Of a stretch of DNA of 64,000 nt, positions 42,437-51,028 are shown in pieces. The stretch's first letter is position 1. Every line of letters starts with the position of its first letter. The notes beneath the pieces are model-generated. The model had not been told where the DNA came from and did no database searches. It saw only the letters and a list, made by a program, of their open reading frames with translations. This stretch comes from Anaerolineales bacterium (GTDB taxonomy: Bacteria; Chloroflexota; Anaerolineae; Anaerolineales; Villigracilaceae). Made by a program: the position numbers and the translations under genes. The stretch spans positions 1-64,000 of the forward strand of contig JACKAW010000011.1 of assembly GCA_020634885.1 (NCBI GenBank), given 5' to 3'.

Positions 42437-43165
42437 TTATCGCTGAACAGGTCTTTGTACAGGGATAGGTTTCTTAACTGGGAATAACGTATCGATCACG
42501 ATACTCACCAAGCGGACAAATAAGAGGAAGAGCAAACTGCCAGCCGAGAACCAGTAATAATTCTGCGCCCAAGCCATGCTGGTATCTGTTCCGCTGAAAA
42601 TAGCGTGGAAGATGCCCACAAAATACATGGCAAAGCTCAGGTAATGCAGCGTGCGCCAGAACGCCTGCCCAATCACCGGGCGGATGTAGAAACTCAACGC
42701 CACCATGAGCCAGATGTAAAAACCCAATTGCCCAAGCCCCACCCAAAAGGGACGGTAGTCCACAGTGCTGAATGGGATCAGCAATTGCAAAAGAGTGAAG
42801 TTGATGTAATGATCGCCAAGGATGACAAGCGCATGGAACCCGGCGAATGCCAACCCCAGCAAACTGACATATTCATGAATGGCAAAGGTGGCGGGCATAC
42901 CGGGCCACAATCGAGCCATCTTGTTGGTAATGCCCAAACCCAACGCCATGGATAGCCATAAAAGCGAAAGGGATACAAATGCCGTACCGCGCGAAAGATA
43001 CCAATACGCCTTGGGGGCGTCACCGCTCAATGAGAAAGCCATATTCGGCAAAAAGATCGGCATGACAAGCAAGGCGATCAATAGCCCAAGCATGGACGCT
43101 AAAAGGAACAACAAAAAAGATTGAATACTTACCGATGATTCATTGAAATCATTTTGAGTTTGCAT
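42437..43165 (-). CDS. Ferric-reductase-like transmembrane haem protein
   Basis: A 242-residue protein with seven hydrophobic helices, of which residues about 90-210 fit the ferric_reduct domain. Candidate haem-b ligands sit in pairs on neighbouring helices: IHEYVSL near 96 and FHALVI near 110, then LHYLSFAM near 172 and FHAIFSG near 186. It has no NAD/FAD domain, so it resembles MsrQ/YedZ-like subunits that pass quinol electrons outward. It overlaps apbE by 17 bp and is the last gene of the PepSY-ApbE operon. A redox partner outside the membrane is expected but not identified. Confidence 0.85.
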   Translation of the reverse strand: MQTQNDFNESSVSIQSFLLFLLASMLGLLIALLVMPIFLPNMAFSLSGDAPKAYWYLSRGTAFVSLSLLWLSMALGLGITNKMARLWPGMPATFAIHEYVSLLGLAFAGFHALVILGDHYINFTLLQLLIPFSTVDYRPFWVGLGQLGFYIWLMVALSFYIRPVIGQAFWRTLHYLSFAMYFVGIFHAIFSGTDTSMAWAQNYYWFSAGSLLFLLFVRLVSIVIDTLFPVKKPIPVQRPVQR

Positions 43166-44096
43166 ACATCACTCCTTGCAAAAATTCAGGCATAGACTGG
43201 TTAATGAACACCTCACCCGATTCGAGGATCATCATTCCCGCATAAGATGGGTTTTCCCTGAGCCACTCCAACCCTTTTTCTCTGCCGAGGATGAAGGTGG
43301 TCTTGGCGGCGGCTTCGGCTTCCATCACCGTCGGCGCGATGACCGTCACACGCAGGGCATCTGTTTCCACCGGCTGACCGGTGTTGGGATTAATGATGTG
43401 GTGCTGCATCACGCCATTGCGCTTCCACTTGCGGCGGTCTTTGCCTGAGGTTGCCACACCGCCGCCTTTGATATGCAGCGTATCAAAATCCTTGCCTTTA
43501 TTGAACGGGTCTGAAACGCCAACTTGCCATGCACTTCCATCCAGGCGCGGGCCACTTACGGCAATATCACCACCTGCGTTCATTAAACATGCGCCATACG
43601 CCCGTAAACGTTCAACGGTTTGATGAGCCGCCCATCCCTTTGCAATACCGCCAAAATCAAGCTGCACGCCCCTGGGCAAGGTAATGGTGCGGGTTTCAGG
43701 GTCTGAAACCACCATGGCAAGCGGCTCCACTTCGAAACACCCTGCAAAAGCATCCTTATTCAAATCAGTGCGATGAAGAGAATCAAAAGGCTGGCTGTAG
43801 CCAGAAGCAAGCATCGCGTTCAACACCGTCGGCGTGACCAGCCCGCCGCTGAACCCGTTTGCCCACAGAGCCGTTTGGTACACATCCCACAAGGTATCGC
43901 TGACCGTTACCGGCTGGTCAAAGGTTCGGTTGAGCTGAGTCAGTTCACTGTCCAGCCTGAAGCGGGAGAGAGATTGTTCCCATTCTTCAAACCAGTTCGG
44001 CACATCCTGTAATACGCCAGAGATTGAATCCGAATCTGATTCGAGAATGGCAAGCATGTCACAGCCCATGGCGCGAAACGAGGTTGAGTGAAACAT
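43149..44096 (-). CDS. apbE: FAD:protein FMN transferase
   Basis: A 315-residue ApbE-family enzyme that attaches FMN from FAD to a Thr/Ser of target proteins outside the membrane. Blocks seen are FRAMGCDMLAIL near the start, VQLDFGGIAKGWAAHQTVE near 155-173 (Mg/FAD site), LMNAGGDIAVSG near 190 and the HHIINPNTGQPV stretch near 248. No lipobox or signal peptide is evident, which is unusual for a periplasmic ApbE but seen in some Gram-positive-like members. The ATG follows the upstream stop without a gap (TAAATG). Confidence 0.93.
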   Translation of the reverse strand: MFHSTSFRAMGCDMLAILESDSDSISGVLQDVPNWFEEWEQSLSRFRLDSELTQLNRTFDQPVTVSDTLWDVYQTALWANGFSGGLVTPTVLNAMLASGYSQPFDSLHRTDLNKDAFAGCFEVEPLAMVVSDPETRTITLPRGVQLDFGGIAKGWAAHQTVERLRAYGACLMNAGGDIAVSGPRLDGSAWQVGVSDPFNKGKDFDTLHIKGGGVATSGKDRRKWKRNGVMQHHIINPNTGQPVETDALRVTVIAPTVMEAEAAAKTTFILGREKGLEWLRENPSYAGMMILESGEVFINQSMPEFLQGVMYANSK

Positions 44097-44495
44097 TTAA
44101 GAAGAACCTGTTGAAGCAGCTGGTTGGCTGGCTGGTGCGCTGTTTCCTCCACCACCGCCGCCACCGCCATCCGAATTATCTCCACCACCGTTGTTTTTCT
44201 TAGGCTGAGCAACAACAATGACTTGTGGCTTCGGCGCTTCACCGCCAAAAAGGATCGTGTATCCCTTGGGCGGCATGGTTGCCACAATGACTGGAGGCTC
44301 AATGACCTCCGGGGTTGGCGTAACGGTTGCAGGCGGAATCAACGCCGCCTGCTGTTCAGCCAGGGCTTTTTCATCTGCCTTCACCTTATCGGGTCCGGCA
44401 AACATATTCCAAAATGCAATTACAGATGTCATGGAGATGGCAGCGATTGCAAGCTGCACATCTGACCATTTATTTGAATTCGTTTTAGGAGCCAT
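44097..44495 (-). CDS. Small single-pass membrane protein with Gly-rich tail
   Basis: A 132-residue protein with a short cytosolic start, one transmembrane helix (about 13-32, LAIAAISMTSVIAFWNMFAG), a Pro/Val-rich stretch and a low-complexity end containing eight consecutive Gly. No family was recognised. AGGAG precedes the ATG. It lies between the PepSY and apbE genes in an operon, so a role as membrane tether or electron-transfer accessory is plausible. It carries no clear ApbE acceptor motif (DxxxGAT type). Confidence 0.65.
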   Translation of the reverse strand: MAPKTNSNKWSDVQLAIAAISMTSVIAFWNMFAGPDKVKADEKALAEQQAALIPPATVTPTPEVIEPPVIVATMPPKGYTILFGGEAPKPQVIVVAQPKKNNGGGDNSDGGGGGGGGNSAPASQPAASTGSS

Positions 44496-44505
44496 TTAAT
44501 TACTC

Positions 44506-45051
44506 CTAATCATCGTCGTCATGATCATCATGGTCATGGTCATCATGGTCTTCACGTTCTCCACCGCCGCCATTGTTATTCGAGCCACTGTTTGCCTGAC
44601 TGCCATTATTATTCACCGCGGCAGGCGGTGCAGATACGATCACCGGCTGAATTTTTTCAGAGGCAACAACCTGCCCCGTGGAACTCACATAGATCAGATC
44701 ACCTGAAGTAAATGTGACCAGGTAAGTCGGCGCGCCTTGATAATCGACAACTTCAACACTGTATACATTGGGGTCGTTAAGAAAATTCACAGCAACGGTG
44801 GTGGCTTCTTCAGGAGAAACAACCAACGGTTGTTGAATATCTATCACAGCGGGCGCTTCCACCACTACGGGCATGGGCGAAGGAATGGATACGGGGTCCA
44901 GCGATTGCGAAGCAATAAATTTGGGCTGCTTTGCACCAAAACTCACGCCCAAATTCGAAGCCTGTTGATAGGCAGAAACCACGCCGAACATAGTTGCCAT
45001 TAAAAACACAGTAAGCAGGGCAGATACGAACAAAGTACTCTTTCTCATCAT
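44506..45051 (-). CDS. PepSY-like secreted protein with His/Asp tail
   Basis: A 181-residue exported protein. An N-terminal helix (residues 8-28) may be a signal or an anchor. Residues about 80-140 look like a PepSY domain (SPEEATTVAVNFLNDPNVYSVEV in part, then GDLIYVSSTGQVV). After a Ser/Asn/Gly linker it ends in EREDHDDHDHDDHDDDD, an obvious metal-binding tail. GAGAGGAG lies before two consecutive ATG codons (45051 and 45048). It is first in the operon with the small membrane protein, ApbE and the ferric-reductase-like protein, which suggests iron or other metal reduction or binding at the cell surface. Confidence 0.75.
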   Translation of the reverse strand: MMRKSTLFVSALLTVFLMATMFGVVSAYQQASNLGVSFGAKQPKFIASQSLDPVSIPSPMPVVVEAPAVIDIQQPLVVSPEEATTVAVNFLNDPNVYSVEVVDYQGAPTYLVTFTSGDLIYVSSTGQVVASEKIQPVIVSAPPAAVNNNGSQANSGSNNNGGGGEREDHDDHDHDDHDDDD

Positions 45052-45203
45052 AAAACTCCTCTCAAAATAAGCCAAAGGCTATATATGACATCAGTCGAAT
45101 TCGCCACAAGAAGGTTACGGCTCAAGATGAGCAAAAAATGAGAGAATGCCGAAATCAAAATCCACCCACACGTTCAAAGAAAAAGCCAAAGCACGTTTTG
45201 CTT

Positions 45204-45209
45204 TATAAT
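45204..45209 (+). promoter_or_regulatory. -10 box of the C39-TPR gene, leaderless arrangement
   Basis: TATAAT ends 7 nt before ATG 45217, with no ribosome binding site. Confidence 0.55.
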
Positions 45210-45216
45210 CTTTTTC

Positions 45217-46572
45217 ATGAACAAACTTAAAAATATAGACAAGCGTTGGTGGATCGCCGCCGCGGTTGTTCTTTTTATTGGCATCGCTTTACTTCCCCCG
45301 GTCAAGAGTCGTATCGCCACCCAATACGAACTCCTACGAACCCGCGTCATTTACTTTTTCAGACCTCCAAGCGAAGCGGTCTTTGAACCCGGCGGCGAAA
45401 CAGACCCGCTCACCATTGAAACCGCAGTAGGAACCGCCCGCGCCGAAATGCTTTTGACGTTGACTCCCAAAGCGACAGCTACGCCGAAAACGGGTCCCAC
45501 CCTCAAGCCGACGATCACCACAACGCCGGTGCCTGATTCGGTTATTCTGCCGGGTGTTATCTACGTCGATCAGCACGGACGCTGGAACTATTGCGGTCCC
45601 GCCAATTTGACGATGGCGCTCAATTTTTGGGGCTGGCAGGGAGACCGTGATGATGTTGCCAGCGTCATCAAACCCGGGTCGCCTGATACAAAACTAAACT
45701 TCGTCGAACGCGGTCTGCCAGACAAGAACGTGATGCCCTATGAGCTGGTGGACTTCGTCAATACACAGACCACAGAATACAAGGCGCTCTATCGCCATGG
45801 CGGCGATATTGACCTCATTAAAAAACTCATTGCGGCTGGGTATCCCGTGATCGTGGAAAAAGGCTATTACGAAAAAGACTACACCGGAAAGATAGACTGG
45901 CTTGGTCATTACTTATTCACCACCGGGTACGATGATGCCAAGGGCGGCTTCACGGTGCAAGATGCCTACCTAAAACCCGGCAAAGACCTGTTTAGCCCCT
46001 ACGAAGAATACGAAGATGGCTGGCGTTCGTTCAATTATCTGTTTATCGTGGTGTACCCCGCTGGCAGTGAAACCGAAGTCTTAAGTATCCTTGGTCCATG
46101 GGCAGATGATAAGTGGGCAGCCCAACATGCGCTTGAACTGGCTGAAAATGACATCGCAACCCTTGAAGGGAACGACCTTTTCTTTGCATGGTTCAACCAG
46201 GGAACCAGCCAGATCGTTTTGAATCAATATTCCGATGCAGCTTTTGCCTACGACCAGGCATTCCGCTTGTATAACAATTGGGATATAGAAAAAGGCAACC
46301 GACCCTTCCGCATGATGTGGTACCAAACAGGACCATACTTTGCCTACTATTACTCGGCTCGGTATCAGGATGTGATCGACCTCGCCACCACCACCCTGAC
46401 CAAGACCATCTCCAAACCAACCCTCGAAGAGTCCCTGCTCTGGCGCGGACGTGCCTATTACATGATCGGCAACACCGAAGCCGCCATTGCTGATTACCGC
46501 GCCACCTTGCAGATCCACGCCAATTGGTATCCCGCTGTGCAGGCGTTGCAAGAACTTGGGCTTCAGCCGTAG
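45217..46572 (+). CDS. Membrane-anchored C39-family papain-like protein with TPR repeats
   Basis: A 451-residue protein. One N-terminal helix (about 11-28) anchors it with the rest outside. A Thr/Pro-rich spacer leads to a peptidase_C39_2-like domain (about 110-275): nucleophile Cys in WNYCGPANLTMALNFWGW near 125, and His in IDWLGHYLFTTGYD near 228 followed by an Asp/Asn in VQDAYL. The C-terminal half (about 300-450) holds TPR-like helices (AAFAYDQAFRLY, LLWRGRAYYMIGNTEAAIADY). Such proteins are predicted thiol peptidases or amidases of the cell surface. It stands alone. Confidence 0.85.
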   Translation: MNKLKNIDKRWWIAAAVVLFIGIALLPPVKSRIATQYELLRTRVIYFFRPPSEAVFEPGGETDPLTIETAVGTARAEMLLTLTPKATATPKTGPTLKPTITTTPVPDSVILPGVIYVDQHGRWNYCGPANLTMALNFWGWQGDRDDVASVIKPGSPDTKLNFVERGLPDKNVMPYELVDFVNTQTTEYKALYRHGGDIDLIKKLIAAGYPVIVEKGYYEKDYTGKIDWLGHYLFTTGYDDAKGGFTVQDAYLKPGKDLFSPYEEYEDGWRSFNYLFIVVYPAGSETEVLSILGPWADDKWAAQHALELAENDIATLEGNDLFFAWFNQGTSQIVLNQYSDAAFAYDQAFRLYNNWDIEKGNRPFRMMWYQTGPYFAYYYSARYQDVIDLATTTLTKTISKPTLEESLLWRGRAYYMIGNTEAAIADYRATLQIHANWYPAVQALQELGLQP

Positions 46573-46579
46573 AAAATTC

Positions 46580-46643
46580 GTAGGTCATGCTTGTAGCGTG
46601 ACAAAGCCTCAACAAAAAACATCACGTTGAAAACGTGATCTAC
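46580..46643. repeat. Palindromic repeat of the GTAGGTCA family
   Basis: Arms gtaggtcatgc...gcgtgac and cacgtt...aacgtgatctac. It lies between the C39 gene and the SbcD-like gene and is related to the palindromes at 32297 and 39012. Confidence 0.65.
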
Positions 46644-46653
46644 AGGTATCAAA

Positions 46654-47877
46654 ATGAAACTATTACATTTTGCAGATGCTCACATTGATATGGCGAACTA
46701 CGGGCGGCATGACCCTGTAACCGGTCTGCCCATGCGCGTGTTGGATTTTCTCAAATCGCTCGACACCATCGTGGAAACCGCCATCGAACGCAAGGTAGAT
46801 TTGGTCATTTTTGCGGGCGATGCCTACAAAGACCGTTCTCCGGCTCCAACGTTTCAACGAGAGTGGGGCAGGCGCATCATGCGTTTTTCGCAGGCGAAGA
46901 TTCCCACCCTGCTTTTGATAGGCAACCACGACATTTCCCCGTCCATTGGACGTGCCCATGCCTTGCAAGAATTCAAAACCCTGCAAGTGCCTTATGTAAA
47001 AGTGATCGACTCACCAGAACTGCTCAAACCGGAAGACCTTTGGGGCTTGCCACTTCAGGTGATTGGAATGCCCTGGGTGGCGCGTTCCGGGTTGATGGCT
47101 GCCACAGGCGAAACCGACTCTACGCAAGCCTTCTCTCGTATTGAAGAAAATATCGGCGATCTGATCGACGGGTGGATGGAAGAGTGTGATGCCTCACTGC
47201 CCATCGTCCTCACCGCACACGCTTCGATCGAAGGGGCAAAATTCGGCGGCGAACGATTGGTGATGCTGGGCAATGACCTGGTCTTGACCGGCTCACTGGT
47301 GAAGAATCCCAAACTCAGTTATGTGGCAATGGGTCACATCCACAAGCCGCAGGATGTGAATGAAGGGCACCAGCCGCCGGTGATCTACCCCGGCTCCATT
47401 GAACGAGTCGACTTTGGCGAGGCGAAGGAAGATCGATTCTTCGTCATTGCCGATGTGGAAAAGGGACGCGACACCAAAGTAGAGTGGATCCAACTGACAG
47501 GGGTGAGAAAATTCATAGACCGCCGAACAAGCCTACAGTCCAGTGAAGAGGCGACGAAGCAGTTGCTGGCAACATTGCCCAAGCCGAAGGAAATGTCTGG
47601 GGCAATCGTCCGTTTGGTGGTGGAGTATCCAAGAGAATGGGATTCGCTCATTGACGAATCTGCTTTGCGAAAATATGCGGCAGATGCTTTTGAATTCCAT
47701 TTTGTGAAACGCCCGCAGGTTGAAGCGCGTGTGCGGATTGAAGAGGGGCAGGTGGTGAGCAGTTTGAGCCCGCTTGATCTATTGGAACAATTTTTCAAGG
47801 CGTCAAAAACCACAAACGCAGACGAGTTGACAGCGCTGGCACAGGAAATTATTTCTGAAGACACACTTGACACTTGA
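46654..47877 (+). CDS. SbcD/Mre11-like DNA repair exonuclease
   Basis: A 407-residue metallophosphoesterase of the SbcD/Mre11 family (COG0420), which trims DNA ends and opens hairpins. Motifs in order are FADAHID (residues 6-12), FAGDAYKDR near 50, IGNHD near 88, TAHASIEGA near 190 and MGHIHKPQ near 230, with the capping domain after about 290. The Gln/Asp details resemble the SbcD side more than YkuE. No sbcC ATPase gene is adjacent, which is unusual because the pair is normally an operon. The last codons (EDTLDT) are encoded by a heptamer repeat array. Confidence 0.88.
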   Translation: MKLLHFADAHIDMANYGRHDPVTGLPMRVLDFLKSLDTIVETAIERKVDLVIFAGDAYKDRSPAPTFQREWGRRIMRFSQAKIPTLLLIGNHDISPSIGRAHALQEFKTLQVPYVKVIDSPELLKPEDLWGLPLQVIGMPWVARSGLMAATGETDSTQAFSRIEENIGDLIDGWMEECDASLPIVLTAHASIEGAKFGGERLVMLGNDLVLTGSLVKNPKLSYVAMGHIHKPQDVNEGHQPPVIYPGSIERVDFGEAKEDRFFVIADVEKGRDTKVEWIQLTGVRKFIDRRTSLQSSEEATKQLLATLPKPKEMSGAIVRLVVEYPREWDSLIDESALRKYAADAFEFHFVKRPQVEARVRIEEGQVVSSLSPLDLLEQFFKASKTTNADELTALAQEIISEDTLDT

Positions 47878-47905
47878 CACTTGACACCTGACACTTGATA
47901 CTTGG
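47864..47905. repeat. Heptanucleotide tandem array, 6 units
   Basis: Six units: cacttga three times, cacctga, cacttga, tacttgg. It overlaps the stop codon of the SbcD-like gene. Its reverse complement (tcaagtg) shares the AAGTG core with the array at 18434. Confidence 0.9.
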
Positions 47906-47930
47906 GCATCTCATCCAACCGAGGTGTTTT

Positions 47931-49214
47931 ATGTCCAAAGAGCAGACAAGTAATCGCTGGGTCGTTGTTGTAATTTTTTTCTTTTTTATGCTGCTGCACC
48001 AAACCGACAAGTTGATGATCGGTTCACTGCAAGTGCAGATCAGTGAAGATTTTGGAATTAGCAATACACAATGGGGGTTGGTCAATTCGGGCGCGCTCAT
48101 TGTTGCGACCATCCTTTACCCGATCTGGGGCTATCTTTATGACCGGTACGCGCGTTCCAAACTGCTTTCTCTGGCTTCGTTCATTTGGGGCGCCACCACA
48201 TGGCTGAATGCCATTGTGCGTTCGTTTGGCGGTTTTCTTGTTACCCGCGCCTCCACCGGCATTGATGATTCTTCGTACCCGGGGCTTTATACACTGATCG
48301 CCGATTATTTTGGTCCCACTCAACGCGGCAAGGTGTTTGGTATTCTTCAGCTTACACAGCCCATTGGTTATTTATTGGGAATGATCCTTGCGCTGATGGT
48401 CGCCCCGAACATTGGCGGGTGGCGCAGTGTGTTCTATATCACCGGTTCACTGGGATTAGTGATCGCCTTGTTGATATTTTTCTTCGTGAAAGAGATGCCG
48501 CGCGGCAGGGCAGAACCGGAATTCGAGCAGATCGCCGAAATGCAGACCTTTAAGTTCTCGTGGGCAGAAGCCAAAGAGATCTTCAAAAAGAAGACCATGT
48601 GGTTCATCTTTTTGCAGGGGTTTGCGGGTGTGTTCCCATGGAATGTGATCACGTTCTTCTTCTTTGCCTATCTTGAAAAAGAACGCGGCTACGATGCGAA
48701 CAGTATCTTGTTTACGATGGCGCCGGTGATCCTCATTCTTGCCAGCGGATATTTTGTGGGCGGGGCGTTGGGCGATTTCGCTTTCAAGCGTTCGAACAAG
48801 GGTCGCATTATTGTTTCGAGCATTGGTGTATTGATGGGCGCTTTGTTCATGTACCTCGCCATCACCACCCCCATTGAAGCGAAGAATCAGTTCTTTATTT
48901 TCATGTGCCTCACAGCGATATTCATGCCGCTTTCTGCCACGAATGTCACCGCCACGGTTTATGATGTGACCGTGCCGGAAGTCCGCTCGACGGCGCAGGC
49001 AACGGAGTATTTTATTGAGAATGCTGGCGCAGCATTTGCACCGATCATTACCGGTCTGATCGCAGATGCGTACAGTTTGCAAACTGCAATTCTGCTTATT
49101 TGTACTGTGGCGTGGGGGTTGTGCTTCGTGTTCTACCTTGGCGCGATCTTTACCATCGATCATGATACGCAGCACCTGCGTAACCAGATGGCGGAGAGAG
49201 CCAAGACGATGTAA
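47931..49214 (+). CDS. MFS transporter, OFA/sialate-hexuronate-type
   Basis: A 427-residue major facilitator with 12 predicted helices. The first helices read WVVVVIFFFFMLLHQTDKLMIG. The MFS motif A-like loop is GYLYDRYARSKLL near 68, STGIDDSSYPGLYTLIADYFGP near 120 is the helix-4 block, and a second-half loop is GALGDFAFKRSNKGR near 285. It probably imports an organic anion (hexuronate-, phthalate- or sugar-acid-like), though the substrate cannot be assigned. GAGGTG lies 5 nt before ATG 47931. A longer frame starts in the heptamer array and is rejected. Confidence 0.88.
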   Translation: MSKEQTSNRWVVVVIFFFFMLLHQTDKLMIGSLQVQISEDFGISNTQWGLVNSGALIVATILYPIWGYLYDRYARSKLLSLASFIWGATTWLNAIVRSFGGFLVTRASTGIDDSSYPGLYTLIADYFGPTQRGKVFGILQLTQPIGYLLGMILALMVAPNIGGWRSVFYITGSLGLVIALLIFFFVKEMPRGRAEPEFEQIAEMQTFKFSWAEAKEIFKKKTMWFIFLQGFAGVFPWNVITFFFFAYLEKERGYDANSILFTMAPVILILASGYFVGGALGDFAFKRSNKGRIIVSSIGVLMGALFMYLAITTPIEAKNQFFIFMCLTAIFMPLSATNVTATVYDVTVPEVRSTAQATEYFIENAGAAFAPIITGLIADAYSLQTAILLICTVAWGLCFVFYLGAIFTIDHDTQHLRNQMAERAKTM

Positions 49215-49222
49215 TCTTTTTG

Positions 49223-49252
49223 AAAGGGCACGAATAGATCGTGCCCTTTTTG
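49223..49252. terminator. Bidirectional terminator after the MFS gene
   Basis: An 11-bp perfect stem (aaagggcacga) with a 5-nt loop, followed by T residues. The downstream gene is convergent. Confidence 0.88.
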
Positions 49253-49258
49253 TTTTAA

Positions 49259-50023
49259 CTAACGTGATCTTCGCAGGATGAAGAGGGATGCTCCCTGCAC
49301 AGCAAGCGCAGTTAGCACAGCAAAACCAAACGAAACGCCCAAACTCGTGCGTTCGATCAGCAAATTTAAGACGATGAAAAAGCCGATGTAAGCGAACATG
49401 CCATACAACAATCCGCGTTGGACATGCGCGGCAGCGGCGGGACCGTGGTTACGGTGCGCAAAAACGGCAAGGATGGAAACATACAACGGGATCATCGCGA
49501 GCAATCCCGTCAGGCGTGAACCGATGAATGGGGCAACCCCTGTGAGCAGCAAAATGAAACTGGTTCCGATCAACACCCGCATGGGGATATCCCAACGGTT
49601 CAGTTGCGTTTCTCCTGGCTCTACATCTCCTTTAGGCATAAACTTCAGCCCAAAAAAAGCCGCAAGGGTCACCGCCGGAGCTATCACCACAAAAGGAAAG
49701 ATATGAGATTGCATAAAAAGTGTTGTGATGGCTAAAAAAAGAAAGCTCCCCAGTAAAGCCACATACCAGCGAAAACGGGTGGCAAGCCATGCAAAAGTGA
49801 CAGAATAGACCACAAGCGATATGCCCCCGCTCAAAACCCCAAGGATGGAGCTGGCAGCAAAACCCACACCATGATCTAACGCGACAAAAAAGACCACCGG
49901 ACCAGAAGTGAGCGGCATCCCTACGATCCACCCGCTGACCGCGGGACCCCACTTGCGTCCGGCAAGGCTGGCAGAGCCGATGATGAGCGGGGCAAGGATC
50001 AGTTTCAGAATAAAAATATTCAT
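49259..50023 (-). CDS. Polytopic membrane protein of unknown function
   Basis: A 254-residue protein with about eight hydrophobic helices and very few charged loops, which would sit wholly in the membrane. LAGRKWGPAVSGWIVGMPLTSGPVVF near 15-40 (in part) and GVAPFIGSRLTGLLAMIPLYVSIL near 165 look like two related halves, each with a Gly/Pro-rich turn, suggesting an internal duplication. No named family was recognised; it may be a small transporter. The frame runs back to 50080, but ATG 50023 starts the hydrophobic part. It lies downstream of mevalonate kinase on the same strand. Confidence 0.65.
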   Translation of the reverse strand: MNIFILKLILAPLIIGSASLAGRKWGPAVSGWIVGMPLTSGPVVFFVALDHGVGFAASSILGVLSGGISLVVYSVTFAWLATRFRWYVALLGSFLFLAITTLFMQSHIFPFVVIAPAVTLAAFFGLKFMPKGDVEPGETQLNRWDIPMRVLIGTSFILLLTGVAPFIGSRLTGLLAMIPLYVSILAVFAHRNHGPAAAAHVQRGLLYGMFAYIGFFIVLNLLIERTSLGVSFGFAVLTALAVQGASLFILRRSR

Positions 50024-50104
50024 CTTGTCACTTTCAAGCAGATGGGGGGGGATAATTGCGAGGCTGCGGAATCGTCGCAAGCCATTTTGAGTTCACGCAA
50101 AAGA

Positions 50105-51028
50105 TTATTTGATTTCGGTGATGATCGTCCGTTTGGCGCCTGCGGAGGTAAGAGACGCTGCCACCGACTCCGCCGCGGCTTGGTCTACCAACGCGATCAT
50201 ATTGCCGCCGCGTCCGCCGCCGCTGAGTTTTGCGCCTAATGCGCCTGCACGTCTAGCCGCATAAATGAGCACGTCTAATTCGGGTGAAGAGACGGTCATC
50301 TGTTTCAGGAATTCCTGATTCTGATCCATTAACTCGCCGAGGTGTTCCGGGTGACCCGTCTCTATAAAACGGCGCGCCATGGTGGAAATCTGCGCGATCT
50401 CATTGAACATCTCTTCGAAACGATTTTCATTATGCAGCCATAAACGACGTACATCGCCAACGGATTCTTTTGTAGGTGCGGGAACACCGGTATCTCCAAT
50501 GACAATGGTAAACGGCTTGCCGCACGTGAACGTTTCGACGGGTTTATGTTTCATGTAAAAGACCGGCTTGTTATAGGTGATAACGGTATTGTCTATGCCG
50601 GAGGGCGTGCCGTGGTGGAGTTTTTCAATTTCGAAGACCAGTCCATTCACCTGTTCGTCACTCAGCGGGTGAGACAGATAGGATGAAAGCGCCCGGAACA
50701 TGGCAACCGAAACCGCTGCCCCAGAGCCAAGTCCCGCCGCAACGGGGATGGTTGATCGGATGGTGAGCAGAATATTTGGATGTTGAGAAATGCCCAAGTG
50801 TTGAAAAAGTTTCAGAATAACCGCAGCAATTGGATGGTCGTCAGGAAGCGTGGAGAGTTCGCCATGCAGTTCCACCATGGGCGCATCGATCCAAACACCA
50901 GACTTGTCTGAATCCGTGACTTCCACTTCCACCTGTGCCTGATCTACAGGCACGGCAAGCGCGGGGCGGTTATATACAACCGCATGTTCTCCAAAGAGGA
51001 TGATCTTGCCGGGGGCGGATGCTTTCAT
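50105..51028 (-). CDS. mvk: Mevalonate kinase
   Basis: A 307-residue GHMP kinase that phosphorylates mevalonate using ATP in isoprenoid synthesis. The N-terminal block is APGKIILFGEHAVVYNRPALA (shown partly: FGEHAVVY, typical of mevalonate kinases). The ATP loop PVAAGLGSGAAVSVA near 95-109 and the C-terminal KLSGGGRGGNMIAL near 270 complete the GHMP signature. SGIDNTV near 148 carries the family's catalytic Asp. ATG 51028 overlaps the UbiA stop in ATGA, so it is coupled to a polyprenyl-using enzyme. No other mevalonate-pathway genes are present here. Confidence 0.93.
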   Translation of the reverse strand: MKASAPGKIILFGEHAVVYNRPALAVPVDQAQVEVEVTDSDKSGVWIDAPMVELHGELSTLPDDHPIAAVILKLFQHLGISQHPNILLTIRSTIPVAAGLGSGAAVSVAMFRALSSYLSHPLSDEQVNGLVFEIEKLHHGTPSGIDNTVITYNKPVFYMKHKPVETFTCGKPFTIVIGDTGVPAPTKESVGDVRRLWLHNENRFEEMFNEIAQISTMARRFIETGHPEHLGELMDQNQEFLKQMTVSSPELDVLIYAARRAGALGAKLSGGGRGGNMIALVDQAAAESVAASLTSAGAKRTIITEIK

